A DNA stretch of 64,000 bases from an uncultured Microbulbifer sp. (GCF_947504145.1 NZ_CANNGQ010000003.1:62001-126000), one strand, 5' to 3'. Positions 17,106 through 27,204 are shown, counted from the first letter of the stretch. Program-made: numbers and translations. Notes: generated by a model not told the origin, from the sequence alone.

Positions 17106-19730
17106 CTAAAAGTTATATTCATACTGAAGCCAAAACGAACGGGGCTTACCATTCCAGCCATACTGGTAGTAATAATCCCCGTCGAAACGGTCAATTTCAC
17201 CACGAACACCTGCCCTGGAAACCTGTTTATCAGCACTGGCAGATGCGCGCTCGTAATAATCTTCGTCTAGGATATTCACGGCACGCATCAAGAATCGGTG
17301 ATCCCGGTTAGCTCCCATGTAGTACTGCAGGGAACCATTCCAAACCAGATAATTGCCGAAGTTGAGGTCGCCACTGACACGATCGCCTTGCTCATCCACC
17401 AGACGCGACTGGGTAGATCCGGCATAGGCCCATTCCGGTCCCTGCCAGGTTGGGTTGAGTGCGAAAACCCAACGGTCCGTGGGTGTATAGGTTAACAATG
17501 CCGAAGCGGACCATTCTGGTCGCTCACTCGACTGTCGGAATTCATTGCTACCCGCACTACCCACACTGCCTGGAACCACGAATCCCAGCGATTCGCCGGT
17601 TCCCTGAGCCAGGGCACTGAGCCCGTACACGGGATTTTTCTCCAGTGACTCCATGTCGGTGAATGTGAAATCCAGTTGCCACTGGTCAAAATCAAAGGAA
17701 ACGTCCAGTGTCATACCTTCAATATCCTGCACACTCAGGGTATTGAAATAGGCGGTTTCATTACCGTCAAAATATCCTGATTCGAACTGCCGGGTCGCAA
17801 ATTGACAGAACTCCCCAGGGCGAACAATATTGGCAGCAAGGTCTTCACCATTAGCGCTGGCAATATCCGGGCATACGTTTTCAACCCGTGCGCTGCCAAA
17901 TTGATTGTCAATCTCGGTATCGAAATACCCCAGTTCGACATTAAACGTTCCAGCCGCTATTTCTCCATTCATCCCCACACCGAAACTGAGGGTATCCACA
18001 TGTTGTGCCTCAAGCCCTGGGTTGTTGATGGTATTTGAGCGTGCACCTGCTTCACTGAGTGTGGGATTGCTGTACGAGGTCCCACCGCTGGATCGGGCAT
18101 AAAATCCGCCGCCGAATTCCTGACGCAGGCCAAACTTCCAGATGAATTCATCCTCGTGCATGTTGTTGAAATCCTGGCGCACCGCCACCGACGCATCCGT
18201 ACTTCCGAAAACGTCAAATGAGAAACGTAGGTCTGCATAAACCCCGGTGCTTTCCACCGCGTCATCGCTCATTCCGTATACATCGTCGGAATTGTCTTTG
18301 TAGGTCACGTTTTGAACACCGAGAACCGTTTCGAAATGGTTGTTCCACGTGGTTTTCACACGGCTGTTCAGGCCGTAATCAAGGTAGCCAGCAACAAATT
18401 GGTCGGTATCGCCAAACCCTTTGGTAGGAACGCCAGAACCAAAGGAGGCAACACTCTGGATGACCGTGCCAATCGGTGCTCCAATCGGGAATGGGTTGTC
18501 GAATGTCCCGTAGGCGTTACCATTTTCATCGACATACCAACCTTCACGCGCAGATACAGCCGCAGCACCGCGATTCCCATAGGGGTTGGTCACACAGCCT
18601 GCGGACAGGGAGTCAATTCCCTCCGCGAAACTTTCAAATTCCACGGCAGTAGAAAACCCTGTTATTCCCTGATTTTGGGCCACAAGCTGGATCTCCTCCG
18701 GCAAGTCGTCCAGCTGCGGAATGTTGCAGGTTCGTACATCCACTTCAGTGTTCTTTAGTGTCGGATCCGTGTAATAGGCATCGATCGTCAAGTGGGATTT
18801 GTCGGTCAAAGCCGTTTCAAACTTCGCGTCGTAAATCGGAAATTCGGTGTAATTAGGCTGATATACGGTGGTATTGGGAAAGGAGTCCCTGAAATCAATC
18901 GTTGCCAGCTGGTAACCAAGACGTAAAGATGTATCCGCATCTACCTGCCATACGTACTTCATGCCCAACAGGTTGTATGTATACGGAAACTCGTGAAAGC
19001 CACCCAGTGCGAGCACATTGTCTACGTGCGCCTCGCGATCAAACAAAGTATGCGCATCGGTTTCATAGGAACGGCCAAACAGCATCAAAGCGTGTTCATC
19101 GCTATTAAAGAGAGGGAGAGAAACATTGCCGTACATTTCTCGAGTTTTGAAAGAACCGCCGTAAAATCCCATCTCCCCGGCGAAACCTGTCCCGGCTTCT
19201 GGCTGCTTGTAGATGACGTTTACTACACCCAGCCCCCCATTACCGCCGTAATAAAGACTCTGGCCACCGCGAAACACCTCCACGTTGTCGATCATTCGCG
19301 GGTCGATCGCCGTCGCCCCCCACAGGCTTTCCAGTGGCGTACCACGGTCAAATGTCGGCACACCATCGATCAGCAGCAGCGTATCCCGGTCGGTACCGCC
19401 GTCGAGTCGAATGGTAAATTCGCCTTCGTCTGGTGAGTAGCCGATATTAGCGCCGCGAATCAGACCAGATGCCAACTCACCGAAATTCGTGAAACCACCG
19501 GTATCAATCTCTTGAGCATCGATGACCTGAACCTGGGTTCCAAATCTGGCGCTATCAATGGCCATCTCGGTAATGCCCTGATTCATCCGGCTACCTTCGA
19601 CGATAACCTCTTCGATCCCTTTACCGTTTGGTAACGATGGCTGCGGCTCGTTTTTTTCCTGTGCGAGTACCGCGCCGTTTCCGGCGAGCCCCACAACAAA
19701 TAACCCTAAAGCTGGATAGACTGGATGCAT
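17106..19730 (-). CDS. TonB-dependent outer-membrane receptor
   Basis: This is an 874-residue receptor with signal peptide (AVLAQEKN), a plug domain (EVIVEGSRM, VQVIDAQEI, then LRLDGGTDRDTLLLIDGVP and DNVEVFRGGQSLYYGG) and a 22-strand barrel ending in the terminal aromatic F (LQYEYNF). It imports a ligand across the outer membrane using TonB/ExbBD energy. Two Cys-containing loops lie near residues 330 and 380 and another near 640; they could form extracellular disulphides. An AGGGGGA Shine-Dalgarno supports the start. It is the first gene of a likely two-gene unit with the PHP hydrolase. No Fur-like site was recognised upstream, so iron is not the default guess. Confidence 0.9.
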   Translation of the reverse strand: MHPVYPALGLFVVGLAGNGAVLAQEKNEPQPSLPNGKGIEEVIVEGSRMNQGITEMAIDSARFGTQVQVIDAQEIDTGGFTNFGELASGLIRGANIGYSPDEGEFTIRLDGGTDRDTLLLIDGVPTFDRGTPLESLWGATAIDPRMIDNVEVFRGGQSLYYGGNGGLGVVNVIYKQPEAGTGFAGEMGFYGGSFKTREMYGNVSLPLFNSDEHALMLFGRSYETDAHTLFDREAHVDNVLALGGFHEFPYTYNLLGMKYVWQVDADTSLRLGYQLATIDFRDSFPNTTVYQPNYTEFPIYDAKFETALTDKSHLTIDAYYTDPTLKNTEVDVRTCNIPQLDDLPEEIQLVAQNQGITGFSTAVEFESFAEGIDSLSAGCVTNPYGNRGAAAVSAREGWYVDENGNAYGTFDNPFPIGAPIGTVIQSVASFGSGVPTKGFGDTDQFVAGYLDYGLNSRVKTTWNNHFETVLGVQNVTYKDNSDDVYGMSDDAVESTGVYADLRFSFDVFGSTDASVAVRQDFNNMHEDEFIWKFGLRQEFGGGFYARSSGGTSYSNPTLSEAGARSNTINNPGLEAQHVDTLSFGVGMNGEIAAGTFNVELGYFDTEIDNQFGSARVENVCPDIASANGEDLAANIVRPGEFCQFATRQFESGYFDGNETAYFNTLSVQDIEGMTLDVSFDFDQWQLDFTFTDMESLEKNPVYGLSALAQGTGESLGFVVPGSVGSAGSNEFRQSSERPEWSASALLTYTPTDRWVFALNPTWQGPEWAYAGSTQSRLVDEQGDRVSGDLNFGNYLVWNGSLQYYMGANRDHRFLMRAVNILDEDYYERASASADKQVSRAGVRGEIDRFDGDYYYQYGWNGKPRSFWLQYEYNF

Positions 19731-19944
19731 AAATCCCCCTGATAAAAATTGGTCGGAAACCGTTGATTTTTTCGTGCAGGGGAGAGGCTAAGTTTCCGGG
19801 ATTAAGCTGACGCTACCGGAAGATAAAGAATTGAGGTATGAGAGGTTTCAGAAGCGCAATAAAATGATGTCGTTTGTACTACATCGCTGCTTCGTTGGTT
19901 GAAATAGACGAAGTGGGCGCGTAAATACACGCCCACTTTATTCA

Positions 19945-22197
19945 CTATCGGGATGTTTCCGCACGAACGGTACGTGCAGCCTCCACCATATTCAACAGTG
20001 CAGCCCCCACCTCTGCCCAGTTGCGGGTTTTCAGGCCACAGTCCGGGTTGATCCAGAGCTTTTCCTTGGGAATCACTTCCAGCAGTTCACGAGTACGCGC
20101 CACCAGTTCCGCACGCTCCGGAACGTTGGGCGAGTGAATATCATAAATCCCCGGCCCGATTTCATTGGGGTAGCCGCCCTGTTCTCCGGCCCTCTCCCCT
20201 TCAGAAAAAGCCTGCAGCAAGCGCAGATCGGAGCGTGCGGACTCGATGGTAATCACATCTGCATCCAGGGCTACGATCGCGTCCATGATGCTATTGAAGT
20301 TGGAATAGCACATATGCGTATGGATCTGGGTTTCCGCTTTGACTTCGCTGCAGGTATAGCGGAAGCAGCCCACTGCCCAGGCAAAGTAATCATTGTGGCC
20401 GGATACACGCAGAGGCACGCCTTCGCGCAATGCAGGTTCGTCAATCTGGATGATACCGATACCGGCGGCTTCCAGATCCAGCACTTCTTCCCGCAGGGCC
20501 CTGGCGATCTGCTGGCAGCTGACTGCACGGGGAACATCTTCACGGGGGAAGGACCAGTTCAAAATGGTTACCGGCCCGGTGAGCATTCCCTTTACCGGTT
20601 TTTTGCTCAGGCTCTGGGCGTATTCACTCCATTGCACCGTCATCGGATTCGGACGGGAAATATCACCGGCAATAATTGGCGGTTTAACACAGCGGGAGCC
20701 GTAGCTCTGTACCCAGCCGTTGCCAGTGTGAATAAACCCATCCAGTTGTTCGCCGAAATACTCCACCATATCATTGCGCTCAGCTTCGCCGTGTACCAGC
20801 ACGTCCAAACCAAGAATTTCCTGGCGACGAATGGCTTCAGCAATTTCTGCGCGCAAATGCGCATCGTAATCCTGTGCAGAAATCTCCTGGTTTCGGAACT
20901 GCTTGCGCACCTGACGCAGTACATCGGTCTGCGGGAAAGAACCGATGGTGGTGGTCGGCAGAAGTGGCAGCTGCCAGCGTTCCTGCTGCACCTTGGCGCG
21001 CTCCGGGTATTTCAGTGTGCGCCAGGTATTATCCAGTTCAGCACGCACTTCCGCCTCGCTGCGACTTTCGGTTTTGCCGATGGCCGGTAAGATAGCAGCA
21101 CCGGGATTCAGTGCCTGTTGCAGGGTGTTCAGTTCATCCAGCTTCTGACGACTATAAGCGAGCTTCTGCTTCTCTACCTCTGCCAGTTTGGTTTCCGTAG
21201 CCAGGTCTACCGGGCTGTGCAGCAGAGAACAGCTCGCGGAAAGCCACAGTCGGTCGCCGAGTTTTTCTGCCAACGGTGCCAGCTCCTGTTGCCAGCGGGC
21301 CAGGTCGGTTTTCCAGACATTGCGGCCGTTGACCACACCCACAGAAAGCAGCTGGTCATCGCACAGAGCAGCGGCCGCAAGTGCCACTTCTTCCGGCGCG
21401 CGCACCGCGTCGATATGCACTCCCTCTACCGGGAGGCTAAACGCGAGCGGGAGGTTTTCCCGCAGCGGTGAAAAATAGCTGGCGAGCAATAGCTTGCTAC
21501 CACTGGCTTTTGCCAGCGTGTGGTACGCCGGAGCAAAAGCTTCGCGCCACTCCGGGGGCAGGTCGAGACCGAGAATCGGCTCGTCGATCTGCACCCACTG
21601 AGCGGCCGCACCAGCGAGCTGCTCAAGCAGCTGTGTGTAGCAGGACAACAGTTTTGGCAACAGACCCAGGGCATCGTCCACACCGCGGCCAAGCCAAAGG
21701 TAGGTTAACGGGCCAATCACTACCGGTTTGGCGTTGTGCCCCAGGCTCTGGGCTTCTTTGACTTCCGCCAGCAGCCATTCGGCGTCTAGGTTGAACACCT
21801 GATCGGCTGTGAATTCCGGCACCAGGTAGTGGTAATTGGTATCAAACCATTTGGTCATGGCATTGGCGGCCACCGGCTCGCCGGAGGGCGCGCGGCCGCG
21901 CGCGAGGCGGAAGTACTGGTCGAGCTTGTTATCGGCGGCGCCCTCGGTAAAGCGCTCGGGGATCACGCCAAACATCAGCGAGTGATTCAGCACCTGGTCG
22001 TACCAGGCGAAGTCGCCCACGGTCGTCAGTGCGAGACCAGCGGCCTGCTGCGCCCGCCAGTTCTGGCTGCGCACCTGCGAGCCCGCGGCCAGTAGTGCCT
22101 GCTGATCGATCTCCCCTTTCCAGTAGGCTTCCTGGGCCCGCTTCAGTTCGCGCTGCGCACCGATGCGCGGATACCCCAGAATATGTGTCTTTGCCAT
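19945..22197 (-). CDS. metE: Cobalamin-independent methionine synthase
   Basis: This is a 750-residue enzyme (E. coli MetE has 753) that transfers a methyl group from 5-methyl-THF-triglutamate to homocysteine, the last step of methionine synthesis. Both TIM-barrel halves are present: the N-terminal half starts ILGYPRIGAQRELK and the C-terminal half starts TTTIGSFPQTDVLR. Zinc ligands are visible as His/Cys in HTHMCYSNF and Cys in INPDCGLKTR. A strong GGGAAGGA Shine-Dalgarno precedes the ATG. It is divergent from metR, the conserved arrangement in gammaproteobacteria, so activation by MetR with homocysteine is expected. Confidence 0.97.
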   Translation of the reverse strand: MAKTHILGYPRIGAQRELKRAQEAYWKGEIDQQALLAAGSQVRSQNWRAQQAAGLALTTVGDFAWYDQVLNHSLMFGVIPERFTEGAADNKLDQYFRLARGRAPSGEPVAANAMTKWFDTNYHYLVPEFTADQVFNLDAEWLLAEVKEAQSLGHNAKPVVIGPLTYLWLGRGVDDALGLLPKLLSCYTQLLEQLAGAAAQWVQIDEPILGLDLPPEWREAFAPAYHTLAKASGSKLLLASYFSPLRENLPLAFSLPVEGVHIDAVRAPEEVALAAAALCDDQLLSVGVVNGRNVWKTDLARWQQELAPLAEKLGDRLWLSASCSLLHSPVDLATETKLAEVEKQKLAYSRQKLDELNTLQQALNPGAAILPAIGKTESRSEAEVRAELDNTWRTLKYPERAKVQQERWQLPLLPTTTIGSFPQTDVLRQVRKQFRNQEISAQDYDAHLRAEIAEAIRRQEILGLDVLVHGEAERNDMVEYFGEQLDGFIHTGNGWVQSYGSRCVKPPIIAGDISRPNPMTVQWSEYAQSLSKKPVKGMLTGPVTILNWSFPREDVPRAVSCQQIARALREEVLDLEAAGIGIIQIDEPALREGVPLRVSGHNDYFAWAVGCFRYTCSEVKAETQIHTHMCYSNFNSIMDAIVALDADVITIESARSDLRLLQAFSEGERAGEQGGYPNEIGPGIYDIHSPNVPERAELVARTRELLEVIPKEKLWINPDCGLKTRNWAEVGAALLNMVEAARTVRAETSR

Positions 22198-22326
22198 TCG
22201 TCCTTCCCCAATAGATCAAGCCCCGCACGACAATGCGAGATCGCTGAATTTCGAGGTTGATTCTGAGGGGCTTCTAATATTCAATCAATTTCATATTTTT
22301 TGCCCTGAACATGAAAAAACCTAAAG
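22198..22326. promoter_or_regulatory. metE-metR divergent control region
   Basis: The 129-base gap between divergent metE and metR should hold both promoters and the MetR sites. Several TGAA and TTCA half-sites are present (for example near 22243, 22279 and 22307), but no exact TGAA-N5-TTCA palindrome was found. The assignment therefore rests mainly on gene order. Confidence 0.5.
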
Positions 22327-23244
22327 ATGATTGAATTGCGACACCTGAGGGCCCTCACGGTCCTGCGGGAAACCGGCAGCATGGTGCGTGCCGCCGAACG
22401 CCTGCATCTCACCCAGTCGGCACTATCCCACCTGTTCCGGGAGATGGAAGATCGCCACGAGCAGGCGCTGTTCGTACGCAAGTCCCGCCCTCTGCGCTTT
22501 ACCAGCGCCGGCCTGCGCCTACTGCAACTGGCGGATGACGTCTTACCGAGAGTGGCGGTGGCACAGCGGGACATTGTTCGCCTGGCATCCGGCCAGGCGG
22601 GGCGCCTGAATATCGCCATCGAATGCCACAGCTGCTACCAATGGCTGATGCCCACACTCGACGCATACCGGGACGACTGGCCCGAGGTGGAGCTGGATCT
22701 ATCCAGCGGCTTCCACTTCGCGCCGCTGCCGGCGCTGGTGCGCGGCGACCTCGATCTGGTGGTCACGAGCAATCCGGATGAATCCCTGAAAGGCATTCAC
22801 TACGAACCCCTGTTCAGTTTTGAAATGTGCCTGGCGATGAGCCGCAAACACCCGCTGGCAGAGAGGAAGTGGGTAACCCCGGAGGATCTGGAAGGAGAGG
22901 TGCAAATCACTTACCCGGTAGAGCGAGAGCGGCTGGATGTTTTCCAGCATTTTCTTGATCCGGCCGGGGTCGAACCGGCCTCGGTGCGCACCGCAGAACT
23001 GACGGTGATGATGGTACAACTGGTGGTCAGCGGGCGCGGCGTGTGTGCGCTACCCAACTGGGCGCTACACGAATATTTGCAGAAAGGTTTCGTCAGCCAG
23101 TTGCGACTGGGGAAGGCCGGGCTGTGGAGTACACTCTACGCGGCGGTGCGCGAAGAGATGCTGGAACAGGCTTTCTTACAGGACTTTTTCACCACCGCGC
23201 GGGATACCTGTTTCACAAACCTGAATGGTATCCGCGCCGCCTGA
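22327..23244 (+). CDS. metR: LysR-type activator of methionine biosynthesis
   Basis: This is a 305-residue LysR-family regulator. The N-terminal winged helix-turn-helix spans about residues 1-60 (AAERLHLTQSALSHLFREME is the recognition region). The effector-binding domain follows, with MetR-like segments (IAIECHSCYQWLMPTLDAYRDDWPEVELDLSSGF). In E. coli MetR uses homocysteine as co-regulator and activates metE, metH and glyA while repressing itself. Divergent orientation to metE supports the name over a generic LysR call. Confidence 0.93.
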   Translation: MIELRHLRALTVLRETGSMVRAAERLHLTQSALSHLFREMEDRHEQALFVRKSRPLRFTSAGLRLLQLADDVLPRVAVAQRDIVRLASGQAGRLNIAIECHSCYQWLMPTLDAYRDDWPEVELDLSSGFHFAPLPALVRGDLDLVVTSNPDESLKGIHYEPLFSFEMCLAMSRKHPLAERKWVTPEDLEGEVQITYPVERERLDVFQHFLDPAGVEPASVRTAELTVMMVQLVVSGRGVCALPNWALHEYLQKGFVSQLRLGKAGLWSTLYAAVREEMLEQAFLQDFFTTARDTCFTNLNGIRAA

Positions 23245-23264
23245 ATACGCAGCCAATCCGAGCC

Positions 23265-23942
23265 TCAGGGCTCGGACCAGCGCCGCAACAGATTGTGATA
23301 CACACCGGTCTGCGCCACGATCGCCTCGTGATCCCCCACCTCCTGACGCAGGCGGTTGATCGACATATCCAGATCAAACAGCAAGGTGCGCTGGCCGTCG
23401 TCGCGCACCAGGCTCTGAATCCAGAAAAACGATGAAACGCGGCTACCCCGCGTCACAGGTGTAACCCGGTGCAGACTGGTGGACGGGTACAACACCAGCG
23501 AACCCGCCGGCGCTTTAACGCGGTGTGCACCGTAGGTATCGTCGATCAGCAACTCGCCGCCGTCGTACTCATCCGGCTCGGAAAGAAACAGCGTGCAGGA
23601 CAGATCGGTACGGATCTGTCCTCCGGTGGGCAAACGCCGGATGGCGTTGTCCACATGGTTGTTGAAGTGCTCCCCGCTCTCATAGCGGTTGAACAGCGGC
23701 GGGAACACCCGCTGCGGTAATGCCGCGGACATAAACAGTCCGCTCGCCGGCAAGGCTTTCAGGATGAGCTCGCCGAATTCCCGCGCCAAGGGCGAGTTTT
23801 CCGGCAATTGCCGATTCTGTTTGGCCTGCGCAGACTGATGCCCGGCGGTAACCCGGCCATCTACCCACTCCGCCTGCAACAAGGCCGCCTTCATTTCGGC
23901 GGCCTGTTGTGGGCTGAGGATTTCAGGGACTTCCAACAGCAC
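23265..23942 (-). CDS. piuC: PKHD-type Fe(II)/2-oxoglutarate hydroxylase, PiuC-like
   Basis: This is a 225-residue non-haem iron dioxygenase of the YbiX/PiuC group. The HxD...H iron triad is visible in [11 protein letters not shown] (HVD) and [10 protein letters not shown], and the 2-oxoglutarate-binding Arg is in [10 protein letters not shown]. The start is a GTG with an AAGGAA Shine-Dalgarno nine bases upstream. It follows a catecholate-type TonB receptor by 33 bases, the same pairing as piuA-piuC in Pseudomonas and fiu-ybiX in E. coli, so it is probably iron-regulated with it. The physiological substrate of this family is not established. It converges with metR; a CCGAGC/GCTCGG hairpin spans the junction near 23258-23277. 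Confidence 0.9.
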   Translation of the reverse strand: MLLEVPEILSPQQAAEMKAALLQAEWVDGRVTAGHQSAQAKQNRQLPENSPLAREFGELILKALPASGLFMSAALPQRVFPPLFNRYESGEHFNNHVDNAIRRLPTGGQIRTDLSCTLFLSEPDEYDGGELLIDDTYGAHRVKAPAGSLVLYPSTSLHRVTPVTRGSRVSSFFWIQSLVRDDGQRTLLFDLDMSINRLRQEVGDHEAIVAQTGVYHNLLRRWSEP

Positions 23943-23975
23943 GTTTAATGTTCCTTACAATCAATTAATCAATTG

Positions 23976-26231
23976 TTAGTAATTGAAGTTCAGCGACAGC
24001 AGCGCCGTACGCCCCAGGCCTGGAATGAAGTGACCACCGCCAACATAGTCGATGTACTCTTCGCCGGTCAGGTTCTGCAGATTCAACTGCGCGCTGATGG
24101 TGTTGCTGAAAGCGTAAACGCCGGAGGCTTCCAACGTCCAGTAATCCGGCGCCTGGCGAACATTGGTCGTACTGTTGTAGCGGTCGCCCACATACTGGGC
24201 GCCAGCACCCAACTGCAATTGCTCACCTATCAGATAGTTGGCCCACAGATTGAAGGTGTGGTGCGGTGAGTTGGACAGTTCATTGCCAACTTCAGCAACA
24301 TTCTTACTCTTCAGCACTTCACTATCCAGGTAGACATAACCAGCATTCAGGCTGAAGCGTTCGGTAACCGCGCCGGAAGCGCCTAGCTCGATACCCTGTA
24401 CTCGCTGCTCGCCTTCCAACACCAGCACATCATTGGGGTCATCCGGATCCTGGGTGCGCGCATTGGTTTTGTCGGTGCGGAACAGCGCGCCACTCAGCAA
24501 CATACGGCCTTCCACCAGCTCCCATTTGGTACCCAGCTCGATGCTGCGGTTCTCTTCCGGTTCCAGGTCGGCGATACCTGGCGAACGGCTGCTGGTGGAA
24601 ATCGACATACCTTCTGCAGTGGGGTTGAAGGAGGTTCCGTAACCCAGATAAATACTGCCTTCAGAAACTGGCTTGAACACAACACCGGCGCGATAACTGA
24701 GCATGGAATCTTTGCGCTCAAGTAGCGGGCTGCCGTCCGGTGTGTACTCCAGGTCAAAGCGGTCGTAACGCAGGCCGCCATTGATCTGCCAGTATTCGTC
24801 AATTTGTACCGAGTCAGAGAGGTAGGCTGCCAGCGTGGTGGACTCGCCTTCGCTGAAAGTGCCGGTACGCACATAATTTTCCAGATAGGGGTCGCTGGGG
24901 TCCGGGTTATACAGGTCTGTTGCCGGCGAATCTTCCCCGGTCACTTCCTTGGTGTAGCGCTTCTCCCCTTCCAGGCTCACTTCTGTACCCAACAAAATAC
25001 GGTGCTCCCAGGGGCCACCGGCATTTACCGTCAGAGAAAGGTCGGTCACGTTGCTGAAAATGGTATTTTCCTGATCCCGATACTTGTCGTCACTACGACG
25101 AATATCCGTGCTGTCGGTACTGGCGAACCGCGGTGCCGTCACGATGGAATCGCGGCTGGTTACGCCCCAGCGGGTGGTATTTTTCAGGGTCGCGTTTTCG
25201 GTCAGGCGCTGGCTCAACTGCACGGTGCCGAGCGTCGTATCCACCTCTTCGTAATCGCGGGACTTGAGCCCGTACCAGTTATCAAAATCCACCGGCGGCG
25301 CTTCGTCCGCGTGATCTGCCAGCGGCACGTTGCTGGAGGGCACCCAGGGAATACCATAGTCCGGCGTATTGTCCTGAGACAGATGAAACAGGCCCAGATT
25401 GACCTCGGTATCGGTTTCCAGGCCAAACGCCAGTGACGAAGCCACACCCCAGCGGGAATTGTCGACGCCATCCCGGCCCGCCACATCCTGCTGGTGGGTC
25501 ATGACATTGACGCGAGCCGCGGCGTTGTCGATACCGTCAAGCGTACGATTCACATCCAGGGTAGCGCGGCCGTAACTGTCACTGCCGGCAAGAATACTCG
25601 AACGGGTGCTGTCCGCCAGGCTCGCGGTTTTGCTCACCAGGTTCACCGAGCCACCGGTGGAACCGCGACCGGAGTAATCGGAAGACGGCCCTTTTACTAC
25701 CTCCACCTGCTCCAGGTTGAAAGGGTCGCGGGTGTAGCCGCCGAAGTCGCGCACGTTGTCGACAAAAATATCGGTGCGGGCACTGTAGCCGCGAATGGAA
25801 AACTGGTCTCCGGGAGGAGCACCACCCTCACCCGCCTGCATACTGATACCGGAAACATTGCGCAGAACGTCGCGCAGTGTCGTCGCGGCGCGCTGCTGCA
25901 TCAGGTCTTCGGAAATGATATTCACGGTCTGGGCGGTATCCAGCAGCGGGCGGGCAAATTTCACCGAGCTCGGGCTGCGCTCTTCCAGGCGATCGGTCAC
26001 TTCGACCATTTCCGGTGCGCGCTCTTCTGCTCTCTCCTGCGCTGTATTCTCTTTGCCCGTCGCGTTTTGCACCTCTTGTGCCTGCGCACCGCTGATCAGG
26101 CTACCGGCAACGGCCGCTGCCATAGACAGCTGAGAAAAGCGGGAAAACTGGCCCGCCAGCGGCTTTTTACGAAAAGCATCCGTGAGATTTTGAGTGCCGA
26201 GTTGATCCGTTGTACTCGTCGGTTTGGTCAT
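23976..26231 (-). CDS. TonB-dependent siderophore receptor, Fiu/PiuA type
   Basis: This is a 751-residue outer-membrane receptor. A long basic N-terminus leads into a signal peptide (AAAVAGSLISGAQAQE). The plug begins near residue 95 (TAQTVNIISEDLMQQRAATTLRDVLRNVSGISMQAGEGG) with the siderophore-receptor signatures FSIRGYSARTDIFVDNVRD and VEVVKGPSSDYSGRGSTGG. The barrel ends in LLSLNFNY. Such receptors import ferric catecholate or related siderophores with TonB. The gene heads a two-gene unit with piuC. Fur-like sequences lie upstream. Confidence 0.92.
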   Translation of the reverse strand: MTKPTSTTDQLGTQNLTDAFRKKPLAGQFSRFSQLSMAAAVAGSLISGAQAQEVQNATGKENTAQERAEERAPEMVEVTDRLEERSPSSVKFARPLLDTAQTVNIISEDLMQQRAATTLRDVLRNVSGISMQAGEGGAPPGDQFSIRGYSARTDIFVDNVRDFGGYTRDPFNLEQVEVVKGPSSDYSGRGSTGGSVNLVSKTASLADSTRSSILAGSDSYGRATLDVNRTLDGIDNAAARVNVMTHQQDVAGRDGVDNSRWGVASSLAFGLETDTEVNLGLFHLSQDNTPDYGIPWVPSSNVPLADHADEAPPVDFDNWYGLKSRDYEEVDTTLGTVQLSQRLTENATLKNTTRWGVTSRDSIVTAPRFASTDSTDIRRSDDKYRDQENTIFSNVTDLSLTVNAGGPWEHRILLGTEVSLEGEKRYTKEVTGEDSPATDLYNPDPSDPYLENYVRTGTFSEGESTTLAAYLSDSVQIDEYWQINGGLRYDRFDLEYTPDGSPLLERKDSMLSYRAGVVFKPVSEGSIYLGYGTSFNPTAEGMSISTSSRSPGIADLEPEENRSIELGTKWELVEGRMLLSGALFRTDKTNARTQDPDDPNDVLVLEGEQRVQGIELGASGAVTERFSLNAGYVYLDSEVLKSKNVAEVGNELSNSPHHTFNLWANYLIGEQLQLGAGAQYVGDRYNSTTNVRQAPDYWTLEASGVYAFSNTISAQLNLQNLTGEEYIDYVGGGHFIPGLGRTALLSLNFNY

Positions 26232-26276
26232 GCTTGTGCCCCAAATGTCTGGTTGTGAAGGTCAGGTTAAACTTAC

Positions 26277-26334
26277 TGATAAGTTTTACTTATCCGGCTG
26301 ATAAACCGCCAATGCGAAGCATTATCATTTAGAT
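26277..26334 (-). promoter_or_regulatory. Candidate Fur operator region upstream of the siderophore receptor
   Basis: A perfect 6-bp inverted repeat GATAAG-N5-CTTATC (26278-26294) and, 26 bases further, ATTATCATTTAGAT rich in GATAAT-like hexamers (26320-26334) lie 47-103 bases before the receptor start. These match the hexamer composition of Fur boxes, and the gene pair is of an iron-regulated type. The match is not exact to the 19-base consensus. Confidence 0.6.
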
Positions 26335-26537
26335 AAACAAAAACAACAACCCTCTCCCGCAAAATGGCGCACACTTCATCGCCCAGATCGCCCCTGCCGA
26401 CTTCTGACGATTTATTAACCGAAAACTCCACATGAAAAGTAAAAGACGCTGCATTTTTTCCATACGCTCGCGCGCCGACTTAACCATCCAGCGGGGTAGA
26501 CGTTAGAATTCGGCATTCAATAAAAAGGGGAATTTTT
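26335..26537. other. Remainder of the receptor / cytochrome b561 divergent intergenic region
   Basis: The rest of the roughly 300-base gap holds the upstream region of the cytochrome b561 gene. A GGGGAA Shine-Dalgarno lies just before that gene. No other element was recognised. Confidence 0.4.
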
Positions 26538-27086
26538 ATGGCACGCGCCAACAACAGCTGGAGCCCGATACTCAAGGGCCTTCACTGGATCATCGCTATT
26601 TGTATTCTTTGCGCCTGGGGCTCAGTAGAGCTGCACGAATTCTACGAGCGCGGCGACCCGATGCGGGGCTGGTGGATGGTTTTGCACTTTTCTCTGGGCT
26701 TTACGGTACTGCTACTGGCGATGCTGCGCTTCTTCTACCGCGCTACCCACGGCCGCCCCACGCTTTACGGCAGCAAATTTCAAAAGCCGGTGTCTCTAAT
26801 CGTTCAAAGCCTGATGTATATCATCATGCTCGGTATGCCTCTCACGGGCTTGCTGATGCGACAGTTTGCAGGGCGCGACACTACCCTCTTCTGGCTGTTT
26901 GACCTGCCGGCATTCGTCACTAAAAACACCGATCTCGCCAAACAGCTGGCATTTCTGCACAAAGAATTTTTGTGGAATGCCCTGCTGGTGATGCTAGTAC
27001 TGCATATTGGCGGCGCGCTATGGCACCACCTGATCATCAAGGACAATACGCTGCGGCAGATGCTGCCATTCGGGAAGACCAAGTAG
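26538..27086 (+). CDS. Cytochrome b561
   Basis: This is a 182-residue integral membrane cytochrome of the CybB family with four transmembrane helices. Candidate haem-ligating histidines are in LKGLHWIIAI (about 16), MVLHFSLGF (about 51) and LVLHIGGALWHHL (about 155). It is thought to pass electrons between quinol and periplasmic acceptors, such as superoxide in E. coli CybB. It is a single gene closed by a strong terminator. Its position beside an iron-uptake pair may be chance. Confidence 0.92.
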   Translation: MARANNSWSPILKGLHWIIAICILCAWGSVELHEFYERGDPMRGWWMVLHFSLGFTVLLLAMLRFFYRATHGRPTLYGSKFQKPVSLIVQSLMYIIMLGMPLTGLLMRQFAGRDTTLFWLFDLPAFVTKNTDLAKQLAFLHKEFLWNALLVMLVLHIGGALWHHLIIKDNTLRQMLPFGKTK

Positions 27087-27130
27087 TAAAACCAAGTCAG
27101 TGTATCGCGGCAGAAATTCCGCAACCGGAC

Positions 27131-27168
27131 ACATAAAAAAACCGCGCCATAGCGCGGTTTTTTTATGT
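27131..27168. terminator. Strong bidirectional terminator after cytochrome b561
   Basis: A 17-bp perfect stem beginning ACATAAAAAAACCGCGC, loop CATA. A-run and T-run flank the GC core, so it serves both the cytochrome gene and the convergent lipoprotein gene. Confidence 0.92.
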
Positions 27169-27204
27169 GCTCAATAATCAAGAGCAATTCTTGGCACTTA
27201 AATA

